From contig NZ_LMGA01000001.1 of NCBI RefSeq assembly GCF_001427025.1, positions 3,174,017 to 3,238,016 on the forward strand: a DNA stretch of 64,000 bases, read 5' to 3'. Source of the DNA: Mesorhizobium sp. Root554 (GTDB lineage: Bacteria > Pseudomonadota > Alphaproteobacteria > Rhizobiales > Rhizobiaceae). Numbering within the stretch: the first letter of the stretch is position 1; each line of letters begins with the position of its first letter. Positions 1-10,222 of the stretch are shown here, in pieces. A model generated the notes under the pieces. The model was not told where the DNA came from and did no database searches. It saw only the letters and a program-made list of their open reading frames with translations. The position numbers and the translations under genes are program-made.

Positions 1-240
1 CGCGACCACCCGCTGTTCGCCGGCATTCCGACCGGTCCATCGGGTCTGCACGCCTATTTCGTCCATTCCTACCATCTCGACGCGCAAAAGCCGGACGAGG
101 TTCTTGCCGTCACCGACTATGGCGGGCCGGTGACGGCCGCCGTCGCGCGTGACAATCTTGCCGGGACGCAGTTCCATCCGGAAAAGAGCCAGGCGCTGGG
201 CCTCGCCCTGATCGGCAATTTTTTGAGGTGGAGGCCTTAG
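1..240 (+). CDS. hisH: Imidazole glycerol phosphate synthase glutaminase subunit HisH (C-terminal part)
   Basis: The window opens inside this gene; the last 79 codons are present and end at a TAG. HisH is the class I glutamine amidotransferase that supplies ammonia to HisF in the fifth step of histidine synthesis. The visible part contains the typical motif [10 protein letters not shown], which carries the catalytic His and Glu of the triad; the nucleophilic Cys lies upstream of the window. The C-terminus (GNFLRWRP) is typical for the family. hisA starts 4 bases later, so the two are in one operon. Identification rests on the motif and on the following hisA-hisF genes. Confidence 0.93.
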   Translation, partial: RDHPLFAGIPTGPSGLHAYFVHSYHLDAQKPDEVLAVTDYGGPVTAAVARDNLAGTQFHPEKSQALGLALIGNFLRWRP

Positions 241-244
241 AAGG

Positions 245-991
245 ATGATCCTTTTTCCCGCCATCGACTTGAAGGACGGCCAGTGCGTGCGCCTCAGGCA
301 CGGCGACATGGATACTGCGACCATCTACAACGACGATCCGGCATCACAGGCGAAAGCCTTCGAGGATCAGGGCTTCGAGTGGCTGCATGTCGTCGATCTC
401 AATGGCGCGTTCCAGGGCCACAGCATCAACAGCGCCGCTGTGGGTGCCATCCTCAACGCGACCAAGAACCCTGTCCAGCTGGGCGGCGGCATCCGCACTC
501 TGCCACAGATCGAGGATTGGCTGGATCGTGGGCTGGCGCGGGTCATTCTCGGCACGGTCGCGGTGCGCGATCCGGATCTGGTGAAGGAAGCCTGCCGTCT
601 TTTCCCCGGCAAGGTCGCCGTCGGCATCGACGCCAAGGGCGGCAAGGTCGCCGTCGAGGGTTGGGCCGAAGCTTCGTCGTTGGGTGTCATTGAACTGGCG
701 CAGAAATTCGAGGGCGCCGGTGTCGCGGCCATCATCTACACAGACATCGACCGTGACGGCGTGCTGATGGGAATCAACTGGGACTCCACCATCGCGCTCG
801 CCAACGCCGTGTCGATCCCGGTCATCGCCTCCGGCGGCCTGGCGTCCATCGACGACATCGTGCGCATGACCCGGCCTGACGCAGCCAAGCTTGAGGGCGC
901 GATTTCCGGCAGGGCGCTTTATGACGGCCGCATTGATCCGGCCGAGGCGCTGTCGGTCCTGCGTGGTGACGCAATCCGGGGCCGTGGCTGA
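245..991 (+). CDS. hisA: ProFAR isomerase HisA
   Basis: 1-(5-phosphoribosyl)-5-[(5-phosphoribosylamino)methylideneamino]imidazole-4-carboxamide isomerase, 248 aa, a (beta/alpha)8 barrel that performs the Amadori rearrangement before the HisHF step. The N-terminus [17 protein letters not shown] carries the catalytic Asp in PAIDLKDG. The second active-site Asp lies in [12 protein letters not shown], and the phosphate-binding turns GGGIR and IASGGL are present. Length matches the family. It begins 4 nt after hisH, and its TGA overlaps the ATG of the arginase-like gene by one base, so translation is probably coupled. Confidence 0.97.
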   Translation: MILFPAIDLKDGQCVRLRHGDMDTATIYNDDPASQAKAFEDQGFEWLHVVDLNGAFQGHSINSAAVGAILNATKNPVQLGGGIRTLPQIEDWLDRGLARVILGTVAVRDPDLVKEACRLFPGKVAVGIDAKGGKVAVEGWAEASSLGVIELAQKFEGAGVAAIIYTDIDRDGVLMGINWDSTIALANAVSIPVIASGGLASIDDIVRMTRPDAAKLEGAISGRALYDGRIDPAEALSVLRGDAIRGRG

Positions 992-1823
992 TGAAAGTCA
1001 CATTCATCGTTGCGCCTTACGACAGCGGCCAGGTCTATGCGGGCTTCGGACAAGGCCCCGAAGCGCTGATCGCCGGTGGGCTGGTCGAGGAACTCACGCT
1101 CAACGGACATGACATCGAGGTCAGGGACATCGGCGAGGTCGGCGATGCGCCGCGCGAGATTTCGACCGGTTTCGCCGTCTGCGCGGTGGTGGCGAAGACT
1201 GTGGGCGAGGCGCTTGGCCGTGGCCGGTTTCCGATAGTGCTGGCGGGGAACTGCCTTACATCCGTTGGAGCCGTCGCCCGTGAGGCCGCCGATTCCATCG
1301 TCTGGTTCGACCAGCATGCCGACATCAACACGCCGGACACGTCCACCACCGGGTTTCTCGATGGCATGGCGCTGGCCGCCGTTCTGGGTCTCTGCTGGCG
1401 CGGCATGACGGGCGCGATCCCAGGATTCACGCCGATAGACCCTGCGCGCTGCCTGCTTGCCGGCGCACGCGATCTGGATGCAGCGGAAACAAGGCTGCTT
1501 GAAGAACTGCCGGTGATCCGCGCCGCCTGCGGCAGCGCGCCGGAAAAGATGGCCGCCCTGAAAGCAGCCGGCGCTACCTGCGCGCATCTGCATCTGGACC
1601 TCGACGTGCTGGATCCGGAAAAATTGCAGGTCAACCGCTACGCCGGTCCCGGTGGACCCGATCCCGAGCAGCTGCGCAACGCAGTGTGCGGCCTTGTCGG
1701 TCATGTTCCCATCGCCGGCATGACCATATCCGCCTATGACCCGGCCTTCGATCCGAGGGCAGAGGTGCCACCTGTGGTCGGCAAAATGCTGGCGGATTTC
1801 CTCGCGGCCATGGAGCGCAGCCG

Positions 1824-1827
<4 letters not shown>
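991..1827 (+). CDS. Arginase/ureohydrolase-family protein embedded in the his operon
   Basis: A 278-aa protein of the ureohydrolase superfamily (arginase, agmatinase, formimidoylglutamase). Two metal-binding motifs are clear: WFDQHAD (Asp107, His109, Asp111) and HLDLDVLD (Asp203, Asp205, Asp208). The first motif, normally GGDHS with a metal-ligand His, reads AGNCLTS here, so Cys88 stands where the His is expected. The enzyme may still bind metal, as in family members known to use Cys, but the substrate cannot be named. It sits between hisA and hisF, with a 1-base overlap with hisA and a 4-base GTGA overlap with hisF, so it is co-translated with histidine genes. Function beyond the family is unknown. 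Confidence 0.85.
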
Positions 1828-2618
<791 letters not shown>

Positions 2619-2627
2619 ACGGGCGTC

Positions 2628-2954
2628 ATGGCTACTTTTTCGCTCTCCGACCTCGAAACCATCGTCCGTGAGCGGTCGCAGTCGGGCGACGCCGGTTCAT
2701 GGACCGCGAAGCTGTTTTCGCAGGGCATTGACAAGGCCGGCCAGAAGCTGGGCGAAGAGGCGGTCGAAACGCTGATAGCCGCTATCCGCGGCGACAAGAA
2801 AGCTCTCGTTTCGGAAAGCGCCGATCTCCTTTATCATTGGCTGGTGGTGCTCGCCATTTCGGGGGTTTCCCTGGTCGATGTCATGGCGGAACTGGAGCGC
2901 CGGACCGGGCGTTCGGGCATTGCGGAAAAGGCCTCGCGCCAAAAACCGGACTGA
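2628..2954 (+). CDS. hisE: Phosphoribosyl-ATP pyrophosphatase HisE
   Basis: 108-aa all-alpha MazG-like pyrophosphatase catalysing the second step of histidine synthesis (PR-ATP to PR-AMP). The helical metal-binding core is recognisable: [18 protein letters not shown] followed by [13 protein letters not shown], giving the ExxE and ExxD pattern. HisI is not fused to it, as is usual in alphaproteobacteria. It lies 9 nt after hisF and 17 nt before coaA, so all appear to share one transcript. Confidence 0.95.
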   Translation: MATFSLSDLETIVRERSQSGDAGSWTAKLFSQGIDKAGQKLGEEAVETLIAAIRGDKKALVSESADLLYHWLVVLAISGVSLVDVMAELERRTGRSGIAEKASRQKPD

Positions 2955-2971
2955 GGATTTCAGGAAACGCG

Positions 2972-3931
2972 ATGGACCAACTGGCTCCAACTGAAAAATA
3001 CTCTCCGTACCTGTTCTTTTCCGCCTCGGAATGGGCCGAGTTCCGGGCCGACACGCCGCTGACGCTGGGCGCCGACGAAATCAGCCGCCTTCGTTCGCTG
3101 AACGATCCGGTCGATCTCGAAGAGGTCAAGCGAATCTATCTGTCGATGTCGCGGCTGCTCTCCGCCCATGTTGAATCCAGCCAGTTGCTGTTTCGGCAGC
3201 GGCAGGCCTTCTTCAACAGGGCGAGCGCCGTCAAGACGCCTTACATCATCGGCATTGCCGGGTCGGTGGCCGTCGGCAAGTCGACCACGGCGCGCGTGCT
3301 CAAGGAACTTCTCGCCCGCTGGCCTTCCAGCCCGAAGGTGGATCTGGTCACTACCGACGGCTTCCTGCTCCCCAACGAGGTATTGCGCCGCGAGAACCTG
3401 ATGGAGCGCAAGGGCTTTCCCGACAGCTATGACGTCGGCGCGTTGCTGCGCTTCCTGTCGGGAATCAAGGCCGGGCTGCGCGATGTGCACGCGCCGCTCT
3501 ATTCGCACCTGACCTATGACGTCCTGCCGGGCGTCTATGCGACCATCGACCGGCCGGACATTCTCATTTTCGAAGGCATCAACGTGCTTCAGCCGGGCAA
3601 GCTGCCGCGTGACGGCACCTTCGTGCCGTTCCTGTCCGATTTCTTCGATTTCTCGATCTATATCGATGCCCATGAGGACCTGATCCACGACTGGTACATC
3701 GCCCGTTTCATGCGGCTGCGCGAAACCGCTTTCCGCAATCCCGAATCCTTCTTCCACCGCTATTCGCGGCTATCGGAGAACGCCGCCCACGCGATCGCCG
3801 AAGGTCTTTGGACCAACATCAATTTGAAGAACCTGCGCGAGAATATCATGCCGACAAGGCCCCGCGCCGATCTCATCCTGCGCAAGGGCGCCGACCATCT
3901 GGTCGAGGAAGTGGCGCTGCGCAAGATTTGA
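2972..3931 (+). CDS. coaA: Type I pantothenate kinase CoaA
   Basis: 319-aa P-loop kinase that phosphorylates pantothenate in the first committed step of coenzyme A synthesis. The Walker A motif GSVAVGKS is at residues 97-104. TTDGFLLPN and FEGINVLQP are typical of the bacterial type I enzyme. I chose the ATG at 2972, which gives [13 protein letters not shown] and is preceded by AGGAAA; the open frame extends upstream but only through hisE. coaA commonly follows hisE in rhizobia. The next gene is convergent. Confidence 0.95.
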   Translation: MDQLAPTEKYSPYLFFSASEWAEFRADTPLTLGADEISRLRSLNDPVDLEEVKRIYLSMSRLLSAHVESSQLLFRQRQAFFNRASAVKTPYIIGIAGSVAVGKSTTARVLKELLARWPSSPKVDLVTTDGFLLPNEVLRRENLMERKGFPDSYDVGALLRFLSGIKAGLRDVHAPLYSHLTYDVLPGVYATIDRPDILIFEGINVLQPGKLPRDGTFVPFLSDFFDFSIYIDAHEDLIHDWYIARFMRLRETAFRNPESFFHRYSRLSENAAHAIAEGLWTNINLKNLRENIMPTRPRADLILRKGADHLVEEVALRKI

Positions 3932-3952
3932 CCGGCTTGCAGTCCCTGCGGC

Positions 3953-4573
3953 TCAGGCGGCCGGGATCGTCACGCGCCGCAGCGTCAAATTGATGCGGCC
4001 GCCATTGCTCATCAGCGTCGATGTTTTCGGATAGATTCGATCGACGCCGTGGAAGCTAAGCCTGCCCTCGCCGCCCAGCACGACGACATCGCCGCTTTTC
4101 AGCCTGAACGAAACCGTCGCGTCGCCGCGCTGCGTGCCGCCGACCCTGAACAGGCAGTCATCACCCAGGGAAACGGAAACCACCGGTGCGTCGAAGTCGC
4201 TTTCGTCGCGATCCTGATGCAGGCCCATCTTGGCCTCGGCGGCATAGAAATTGACCAGGCAGGCCTCCGGCGGATGAGGATAGCCGGCGACCTCCTGCCA
4301 CAGATCGAGCAGCGCGTGCGGAATGGGCGGCCACGGCTGGCCCGTGACAGGGTGCGTCGGCTGGTAGCGGTATCCGCGTTCCTTGTCTGTAACCCAGCCG
4401 AGCGACCCGCAATTGGTCATGCGCACGCTCATTTCCTTGCCCGTGCGCGGCATGGCTGGCACATATAGGGGGGCTGCCTGCACGGCGGCACGGATACCGG
4501 ACAGAAGGTCCAGTTGCGCCTCCGGCGAAAGATAGCCGGGCAGGTGGCGCACGCCTTTCGGCAGATCGGTCAT
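3953..4573 (-). CDS. alkB: AlkB-type 2-oxoglutarate/Fe(II) DNA-repair dioxygenase
   Basis: 206-aa protein of the AlkB family, which removes alkyl groups from DNA/RNA bases by oxidative dealkylation. The iron ligands are visible as HQD (His119, Asp121) and FHGVDR (His175), and the 2-oxoglutarate-binding arginines lie in RINLTLRR (Arg193, Arg199). The MTNCGSLGW and YRYQPTHP segments match the nucleotide-recognition lid of E. coli AlkB. The open frame continues 14 codons further upstream, but ATG 4573 has an AAGGA-type ribosome site and gives the usual N-terminus. It is convergent with coaA and probably monocistronic. Confidence 0.92.
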   Translation of the reverse strand: MTDLPKGVRHLPGYLSPEAQLDLLSGIRAAVQAAPLYVPAMPRTGKEMSVRMTNCGSLGWVTDKERGYRYQPTHPVTGQPWPPIPHALLDLWQEVAGYPHPPEACLVNFYAAEAKMGLHQDRDESDFDAPVVSVSLGDDCLFRVGGTQRGDATVSFRLKSGDVVVLGGEGRLSFHGVDRIYPKTSTLMSNGGRINLTLRRVTIPAA

Positions 4574-4621
4574 GGGGCATCCTTTCCTGGGCTTGAACGA
4601 ATATGGCGCGCCCAAAGAAAA

Positions 4622-4643
4622 ACGGCGACCCGAAAGCCGCCGT
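4622..4643 (-). terminator. Intrinsic terminator after the LysM/BON gene
   Basis: On the minus strand a hairpin with arms ACGGCG and CGCCGT is followed by TTTTTCTTT. It lies 24 bases past the stop of the LysM/BON gene and upstream of alkB, so it probably insulates alkB from read-through. Confidence 0.75.
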
Positions 4644-4666
4644 CTCCCGTAATCTGTTGCGACCGA

Positions 4667-5185
4667 TCAGGCGGTCTCGATATCGGGAATGCGCAGGACC
4701 TGACCCGGATAAATCTTGTCGGGATGCGTCAGCATCGGCTTGTTGGCCTCGAAGATGACGGTGTATTTCGAGGCCTTGCCCTTGCCATACTGCGCTTCGG
4801 CGATCTTGGAGAGGTTGTCGCCCTTCTTGACCGTGTAGAACACTGGCTGCTTCGCCGGAGCGGAGGCTTTGACCAACTCGGTCATGTCGACATTGCCGTC
4901 GAGCTTCACGCTCGATTCCGGCGCCACCACCTTCAGCTCATCGGCCTGGACCTTCGATACGCCCAGCGTATTGCCAACCGCGATGATGGCTTTTTCGAAG
5001 ATCGACTGGTCCTTGACCACGCCCTTGAGGACTGCGGTGTCGCCCCTGACTTCGACCTGAACCTGATCGGTGCCGAGCTTGTGCGAATCCAGTTCCTTTT
5101 TCAGGCTGCCGGCATCGGGGGTCGGGTCGTCGCCACCGATACCCAGTTTCTTGCCGACGCTCTTGACGAAATCGAACATACCCAT
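4667..5185 (-). CDS. BON and LysM domain protein (peptidoglycan-associated, YgaU-like)
   Basis: 172-aa protein. After a short N-terminus (MGMFDFVKSVGKKLG) comes a BON-type domain at about residues 25-90, then a C-terminal LysM domain at about 125-170, containing VKKGDNLSKIAEAQYG and PGQVLRIP. This is the architecture of E. coli YgaU (Kbp), a potassium-binding stress protein, and of rhizobial LysM proteins of unknown role. There is no signal peptide, as in YgaU. ATG 5185 was chosen because AGGAG lies 7 nt upstream; the open frame extends 18 codons further without support. Confidence 0.85.
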   Translation of the reverse strand: MGMFDFVKSVGKKLGIGGDDPTPDAGSLKKELDSHKLGTDQVQVEVRGDTAVLKGVVKDQSIFEKAIIAVGNTLGVSKVQADELKVVAPESSVKLDGNVDMTELVKASAPAKQPVFYTVKKGDNLSKIAEAQYGKGKASKYTVIFEANKPMLTHPDKIYPGQVLRIPDIETA

Positions 5186-5242
5186 CTTGGCACTCCTCGC
5201 TGTTGGCCTTGCTCCGCAAAGTGACGCAAGACGTTGCAATCT

Positions 5243-5680
5243 TCAATCGCTATCGACCCTGCCGCGCAGCTTCTTGACCGTTGACCTGCCCGCCTTCGTC
5301 TTCAGCCGTCTTTCGACCGAGCCCTTGGAGGGCCGGGTTTTCTTGCGCGGTGGCGGCGGTGGCTCGGCAGCCTTGGCGACCAATGCGGTCAGCCTGGCGC
5401 GGGCGTCCGCTCGGTTCTGCTCCTGGGTCCGGAAACGCCCGGCCTCGATGACGATGACACCGTCCTTGGTGGCGCGCTGTCCGGCGAACTTGATCGTCCG
5501 CTCGCGCACGCGCTCCGACAGGCCGGGCGCTCGCGCCGCGTCGAAGCGAAGTTGCACCGCGGTCGCCACCTTGTTGACGTTCTGGCCGCCGGGACCCGAG
5601 GAGCGGATGAAGCTTTCCTCGATGTCGTCGGGGTGAATGACCGCATCGGCGGCAACGATGATCCTGTCCTCGGCGCTCAT
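5243..5680 (-). CDS. arfB: Peptidyl-tRNA hydrolase / ribosome-rescue factor ArfB
   Basis: 145-aa protein (YaeJ/ICT1 family) that releases nascent chains from ribosomes stalled without a stop codon. The catalytic GGQ loop is at residues 31-33 (SSGPGGQNVNK), and the basic C-terminal tail that enters the empty mRNA channel is evident (KKTRPSKGSVERRLKTKAGR). RF1/RF2 codon-recognition domains are absent, which separates it from release factors. The long upstream extension of the frame is antisense to pckA and is not coding; ATG 5680 gives the normal length. It lies downstream of the pckA terminator. Confidence 0.93.
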   Translation of the reverse strand: MSAEDRIIVAADAVIHPDDIEESFIRSSGPGGQNVNKVATAVQLRFDAARAPGLSERVRERTIKFAGQRATKDGVIVIEAGRFRTQEQNRADARARLTALVAKAAEPPPPPRKKTRPSKGSVERRLKTKAGRSTVKKLRGRVDSD

Positions 5681-5705
5681 AAGGCAGTCATGGCAAGGCT
5701 TTGAC

Positions 5706-5739
5706 CAAAAGAAAAGGCCCGGTCGCCGGGACCGGGCCT
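5706..5739 (-). terminator. Intrinsic terminator of pckA
   Basis: Perfect 10-bp stem (AGGCCCGGTC and GACCGGGCCT) with a 5-nt loop at 5715-5739. On the minus strand it is followed by a T-rich tract (TTTTCTTTTGG). It lies 27 bases beyond the pckA stop. Confidence 0.88.
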
Positions 5740-5765
5740 GGAAAAGGGACCGTCTGCCGGGAGGT

Positions 5766-7376
5766 CTACTCGGCAGCTTCCCGGGAACGGGGCGCGGCGC
5801 CGCGCACATTGGCGTCGACATGCGTTTCGAATTTCTCGAAATTGGTGATGAACATGCCGACCAGCTTGGCCGCTTGCCGGTCGAATGCGGCCTTGTCCGA
5901 CCACGTGGACCGCGGATCGAGGATAGCGCCATCGACGCCGGGCACGGAAACCGGCACTTCAAAGCCGAAATTGGCGTCGGTGCGGAACTCCACGCCCTTG
6001 AGCGAACTATCCAACGCGGCCGAAAGCAGGGCCCGGGTCGCCTTGATCGGCATACGCCTGCCTGTGCCATAGGCTCCGCCTGTCCAGCCTGTGTTGACAA
6101 GCCAGCAGGTAACGTCGTGGCGGGCAATCAGTTCACGCAGCAATTCGCCATATTCGGAGGGATGGCGCGGCATGAAGGGTGCGCCGAAGCAGGTGGAGAA
6201 TGTCGCCTCAGGCTCCGTGACACCTTTTTCCGTACCCGCCACCTTCGCGGTATAGCCGGACAGGAAATGGTACATGGCCTGCGCCGGGGTAAGCCTGGCG
6301 ATCGGTGGCATCACGCCGAAGGCATCGGCCGTCAGCATGATGATGTTCTTCGGATGGCTCGCGCGTCCGGTCTTGCTGGCATTGGGAATGAAATCCAGCG
6401 GATAGGCGCAGCGCGTGTTTTCCGTCAGGCTGCCATTGTTGAAATCCGGCACGCGATTGCCGTCGAGCACGACGTTTTCCAGCACGGTGCCGAAACGCTG
6501 GGTGGTCGCGAAGATTTCCGGCTCCGCTTCGGCTGAGAGCTTGATCGTCTTGGCGTAGCAGCCGCCCTCGAAATTGAAGATGCCATGCGGACCCCAGCCA
6601 TGCTCATCGTCGCCGATAAGCGTGCGTGACGGATCGGCCGAAAGCGTCGTCTTGCCGGTGCCGGAGAGGCCAAAGAACACGGCGGCGTCGCCGTCCGGTC
6701 CTTCATTGGCCGAGCAGTGCATGGGCATGACGCCCTTCGCCGGCAGCAGGTAATTCAGTGCGGTGAAGACCGACTTCTTCATTTCGCCGGCATAGGAGGT
6801 GCCGCAGATCAGCACGATCATGCGCGTCAGGTCGAGCGCGATCATCGTCTCGCCGCGGCTGCCATGCCGTGCCGGGTCGGCGCGGAACGAAGGCAGGTCG
6901 ATAATCGTCATTTTCGGCAGGAAATCCGCCAGCGCAGCCGTCTCCGGGCGGATCAGCAGGTTGCGGATGAACAGCGAGTGCCAGGCGAATTCGGTGACGA
7001 CGCGCGTCGGCAGGTGAAGTTCGGCATCGGCGCCGCCAACCAGATCCTGAACGAAAAGATCCTTCGACGCCGCGTGGGCGACGAAATCGCCCAGCAGCGT
7101 GTCGAACTGTGCCTGGGTGATGGCCTTGTTGTTGTCCCACCAGATATGCGGCTCGGTGTTCGCGTCGCGGACGACGAATTTGTCCTTCGGCGAACGTCCG
7201 GTGTGCTGGCCGGTTTCGGCGACAAGCGCGCCGCCGGCGGTGAGGCGGGCCTCGCCGCGCCGGATGGCCTCCTCGCAAAGGTCGGCTGCCCCGAGATTGT
7301 AGCGGACCGTGCCGGTCGTTTTCAGGCCGATCGAATCGATCCCGCTAGCGGGGTTGCGTATGCCGAGTTCCGACAT
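5766..7376 (-). CDS. pckA: Phosphoenolpyruvate carboxykinase (ATP)
   Basis: 536-aa ATP-dependent PEP carboxykinase, converting oxaloacetate and ATP to PEP, CO2 and ADP; it is the gateway of gluconeogenesis from C4-dicarboxylates. The P-loop [12 protein letters not shown] and the metal-binding DDEHGWG are present, as are the oxaloacetate-site residues in TGRSPKDKF and NTGWTGG. Length is standard. ATG 7376 is preceded by GAAGGA. It is divergent from chvI across a 348-bp region holding operator-like repeats, and ends at a strong intrinsic terminator. Confidence 0.97.
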   Translation of the reverse strand: MSELGIRNPASGIDSIGLKTTGTVRYNLGAADLCEEAIRRGEARLTAGGALVAETGQHTGRSPKDKFVVRDANTEPHIWWDNNKAITQAQFDTLLGDFVAHAASKDLFVQDLVGGADAELHLPTRVVTEFAWHSLFIRNLLIRPETAALADFLPKMTIIDLPSFRADPARHGSRGETMIALDLTRMIVLICGTSYAGEMKKSVFTALNYLLPAKGVMPMHCSANEGPDGDAAVFFGLSGTGKTTLSADPSRTLIGDDEHGWGPHGIFNFEGGCYAKTIKLSAEAEPEIFATTQRFGTVLENVVLDGNRVPDFNNGSLTENTRCAYPLDFIPNASKTGRASHPKNIIMLTADAFGVMPPIARLTPAQAMYHFLSGYTAKVAGTEKGVTEPEATFSTCFGAPFMPRHPSEYGELLRELIARHDVTCWLVNTGWTGGAYGTGRRMPIKATRALLSAALDSSLKGVEFRTDANFGFEVPVSVPGVDGAILDPRSTWSDKAAFDRQAAKLVGMFITNFEKFETHVDANVRGAAPRSREAAE

Positions 7377-7724
7377 GAAGGTTCCTTCTTCTCTGGTTGC
7401 CGCATTTGCCCCGGGGAAATTCGGGAGCCCTCTTGTCGGAGCCTGGAAGGGTCAGAACCAGAAAAAGCAAGCGATATCAAATCATTAATCGATTTAAAAA
7501 TTTTGAAAGTTGTTTAAATCGTTTATATGTGCAAAACTTTTGCCGGTTGCCCAAAGGATTGCCGGCGCACGAGCGTCCAATCCGCATGAGGGTGCGGTTG
7601 TGGACATGCTCGGAACCTGCCTGTAGGAGTTCAGGCGCAGTGCCACATTTTGTACCTAATTTGTCCTGCAGAAGCCCCTTCTCGATGCAGTAAGGGACTT
7701 ACGCTCATGAGGGAGCCGCTTGAA
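7377..7724. other. Divergent intergenic region pckA / chvI
   Basis: 348 bp with no convincing gene. It must hold the promoters of both genes. The AT-rich stretch near 7480-7530 contrasts with the GC-rich surroundings and carries the inverted repeats listed separately. An open frame running into chvI from 7650 is rejected as the start because its N-terminus does not resemble ChvI. Confidence 0.6.
7487..7525. promoter_or_regulatory. Paired CG-centred AT-rich palindromes upstream of pckA (LacI-type operator candidates)
   Basis: AATCGATT (7487-7494) and TAAATCGTTTA (7515-7525) are CG-centred palindromes whose centres are 30 bp apart, about three helical turns. They also form a 9-bp perfect inverted repeat, CGATTTAAA (7490-7498) and TTTAAATCG (7513-7521). 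CG-centred palindromes are the usual operator form of LacI/GalR regulators. In Sinorhizobium pckA is controlled by the LacI-type regulator PckR; assigning these sites to a PckR orthologue is inference. They sit 111-149 bp upstream of the pckA start codon. Confidence 0.5.
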
Positions 7725-8426
7725 ATGGCGACGATCGCGCTTGTCGACGACGACCGCAACATTCTGACCTCGGTTTCGATCGCACTGGAATCGGAAGGTT
7801 ACCGCGTCGAGACGTACACGGATGGCGCCTCCGCGCTGGAAGGTCTGACCGCGCGCCCGCCCAATCTGGCCATCCTCGACATCAAGATGCCGCGCATGGA
7901 CGGCATGGAACTGCTGCGCCGCATGCGTCAGAAGTCCGATCTTCCGGTGATCTTCCTGACCTCCAAGGACGACGAGATCGACGAGCTTTTCGGCCTGAAG
8001 ATGGGCGCCGACGACTTTATCCGCAAGCCGTTCTCGCAACGCCTTCTGGTCGAGCGCGTCCGCGCCGTCCTGCGGCGCGCCAACGCCCGCGAGGCAGCGG
8101 CCAAGACGCCGAACCAGCAGGCTCGTTCGCTCGAGCGCGGCCAGCTCGTCATGGATCAGGAGCGCCACACCTGCACCTGGAAGGGCGAGCCGGTCACGCT
8201 CACCGTGACGGAATTCCTCATTCTCCATTCGCTGGCCCAGCGCCCCGGCGTGGTGAAGAGCCGCGATGCGCTGATGGACTCGGCCTATGACGAGCAGGTC
8301 TACGTCGATGACCGCACCATCGACAGCCACATCAAGCGGCTGCGCAAGAAGTTCAAGCAGGTCGATGACGATTTCGAGATGATCGAAACGCTCTACGGGG
8401 TCGGGTACCGGTTTCGCGAGGCCTAG
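7725..8426 (+). CDS. chvI: Response regulator ChvI (OmpR/PhoB family)
   Basis: 233-aa response regulator. Receiver domain at residues 1-120 with the acidic pocket VDDD (8-10), phospho-acceptor Asp52 in ILDIKMP, and Lys in IRKPF. A winged-helix DNA-binding domain follows, ending [17 protein letters not shown] and [10 protein letters not shown]. ChvI, partner of ChvG, controls envelope, exopolysaccharide and acid-response genes and is essential in several rhizobia. ATG 7725 gives the conserved [10 protein letters not shown] start; an in-frame ATG at 7707 is a possible alternative. chvG begins 8 nt downstream. Confidence 0.93.
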   Translation: MATIALVDDDRNILTSVSIALESEGYRVETYTDGASALEGLTARPPNLAILDIKMPRMDGMELLRRMRQKSDLPVIFLTSKDDEIDELFGLKMGADDFIRKPFSQRLLVERVRAVLRRANAREAAAKTPNQQARSLERGQLVMDQERHTCTWKGEPVTLTVTEFLILHSLAQRPGVVKSRDALMDSAYDEQVYVDDRTIDSHIKRLRKKFKQVDDDFEMIETLYGVGYRFREA

Positions 8427-8434
8427 GATCGGCT

Positions 8435-10222
8435 ATGGCGGTGGATGTGGAGCGGAGAAGGCCAGCCGCCATGGCCAGGCGGTCTTCCCCGATTCTGCCA
8501 CCCTTTCTGTCGAAGCTGGCGTTGCGTCTGAGGCGGTTTCTCGGCCACTACATCTTTTCCAGCCTGACCCGCCGCATCCTGTTCCTCAATCTGGCCGGCC
8601 TCGCCGTCCTCGTCATCGGCATTCTTTATCTGAACACCTTTCGCGATGGCCTGATCGATGCGCGGGTCGAGAGCCTGATGACGCAGGGCGAGATCATCGC
8701 CGGCGCCATCGCAGCCTCGGCGACGGTCGAGACCAACTCGATCTCCATCGATCCAGAAAAGCTGCTGGAGCTCCAGGCGGGCGAAAGCATCGGTCCCGCC
8801 ACCGATCAGCTCGACAACCTCGATTTCCCGATCAATCCCGAACGGGTGGCCCCGGTGCTGCGGCGGCTCATTTCGCCAACCCGCACGCGCGCCCGCATCT
8901 ACGATCGCGATACCAACCTGCTACTGGATTCGCGTCATCTCTATTCGCGCGGCCAGATCCTGCGCTACGATCTGCCGCCGGTCGCGGAGGAAGAACCCGA
9001 CCTGCTCGATCGCGTGCAGAAGTTCATCTTCGACGTTTTCCGCAAGGGCGATCTGCCGGTCTACAAGGAACAACCGGGCGGCAACGGCGCGGCTTTTCCC
9101 GAAGTGGTCAAGGCGCTGACCGGCAGCCCCTCCACCATCGTCCGCATCTCCGAACAGGGCGAGCAGATCGTCTCGGTCGCCGTGCCGATCCAGCGCTTCC
9201 GCGCCGTGCTCGGCGTCCTGATGCTGTCGACCGAAGGGGGCGACATCGACAAGATCGTCTCCGCCGAACGCAAGGCGATCCTGCGCGTCTTCGGCATCGC
9301 CGCCATGGTCACCGCGCTGCTTTCGTTGCTGCTCGCCTCCACCATCGCAAACCCGCTGCGGCGGCTTTCGGCGGCGGCGGTGCGGGTGCGGCGCGGCGTC
9401 AAGAATCGCGAGGAAATTCCCGACTTCTCCGACCGCCAGGATGAGATCGGCAATCTGTCGATTGCAGTGCGCGACATGACCAATGCGCTCTACGCCCGCA
9501 TTGAGGCGATCGAAAGCTTCGCCGCCGATGTGTCGCACGAACTCAAGAACCCGCTGACATCGCTGCGAAGCGCCGTCGAAACCCTGCCGCTGGCCAAGAA
9601 CGAGGAATCGCGCGGCCGGCTGATGGACGTCATCCAGCATGACGTCAAAAGGCTCGACCGGCTGATAACCGACATTTCCGATGCCTCCCGCCTCGACGCC
9701 GAACTGGCGCGCGAGGATGCGGATCGCATCGACCTGAAGAAGTTCATCACCGACCTGGTCGATGCCTCGGCGGAGGGATCGCACCACAAGAAGAAGGTCG
9801 AGGTCGAACTCAAGGTTGCGAAGCTGCCGCAGGGCGTCAAAACCTATCATGTCGTCGGGCATGATTTGCGCATCGGCCAGGTCGTCACCAATCTGATCGA
9901 AAACGCCCGCTCTTTCGTCCCGGACGAGCGGGGCCATATCGCGCTGACGCTGAACCATACGGGCAAGTTCGTCATCCTCACCATTGACGACAACGGGCCT
10001 GGCATCCGCCCGGACGCCATCGACCGCATCTTCGAACGGTTCTACACGGACCGCCCTTCCGGAGAAGCCTTTGGACAGAATTCCGGACTTGGCCTTTCCA
10101 TCAGCCGGCAGATCGTCGAAGCGCATGGCGGCACTCTAACGGCCGAAAACATCCCTGGCACCAAGCCTGGCGAGGTCAAGGGCGCCCGTTTTGTCGTGAC
10201 GCTGCCGGCCGAAGGCGGCTGA
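8435..10222 (+). CDS. chvG: Sensor histidine kinase ChvG
   Basis: 595-aa membrane sensor kinase. A first membrane segment at about residues 48-68 and a second at about 284-306 flank a periplasmic sensor domain of roughly 215 residues. HAMP follows, then the DHp helix with SHELKNPL (phospho-acceptor His368), and the ATPase domain with NLIENA, DDNGPG and SGLGLSI. ChvG phosphorylates ChvI in response to acid and periplasmic signals (ExoR in Sinorhizobium). Its TGA overlaps the hprK start by one base (TGATG), linking the two-component system with the PTS genes. Confidence 0.94.
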   Translation: MAVDVERRRPAAMARRSSPILPPFLSKLALRLRRFLGHYIFSSLTRRILFLNLAGLAVLVIGILYLNTFRDGLIDARVESLMTQGEIIAGAIAASATVETNSISIDPEKLLELQAGESIGPATDQLDNLDFPINPERVAPVLRRLISPTRTRARIYDRDTNLLLDSRHLYSRGQILRYDLPPVAEEEPDLLDRVQKFIFDVFRKGDLPVYKEQPGGNGAAFPEVVKALTGSPSTIVRISEQGEQIVSVAVPIQRFRAVLGVLMLSTEGGDIDKIVSAERKAILRVFGIAAMVTALLSLLLASTIANPLRRLSAAAVRVRRGVKNREEIPDFSDRQDEIGNLSIAVRDMTNALYARIEAIESFAADVSHELKNPLTSLRSAVETLPLAKNEESRGRLMDVIQHDVKRLDRLITDISDASRLDAELAREDADRIDLKKFITDLVDASAEGSHHKKKVEVELKVAKLPQGVKTYHVVGHDLRIGQVVTNLIENARSFVPDERGHIALTLNHTGKFVILTIDDNGPGIRPDAIDRIFERFYTDRPSGEAFGQNSGLGLSISRQIVEAHGGTLTAENIPGTKPGEVKGARFVVTLPAEGG

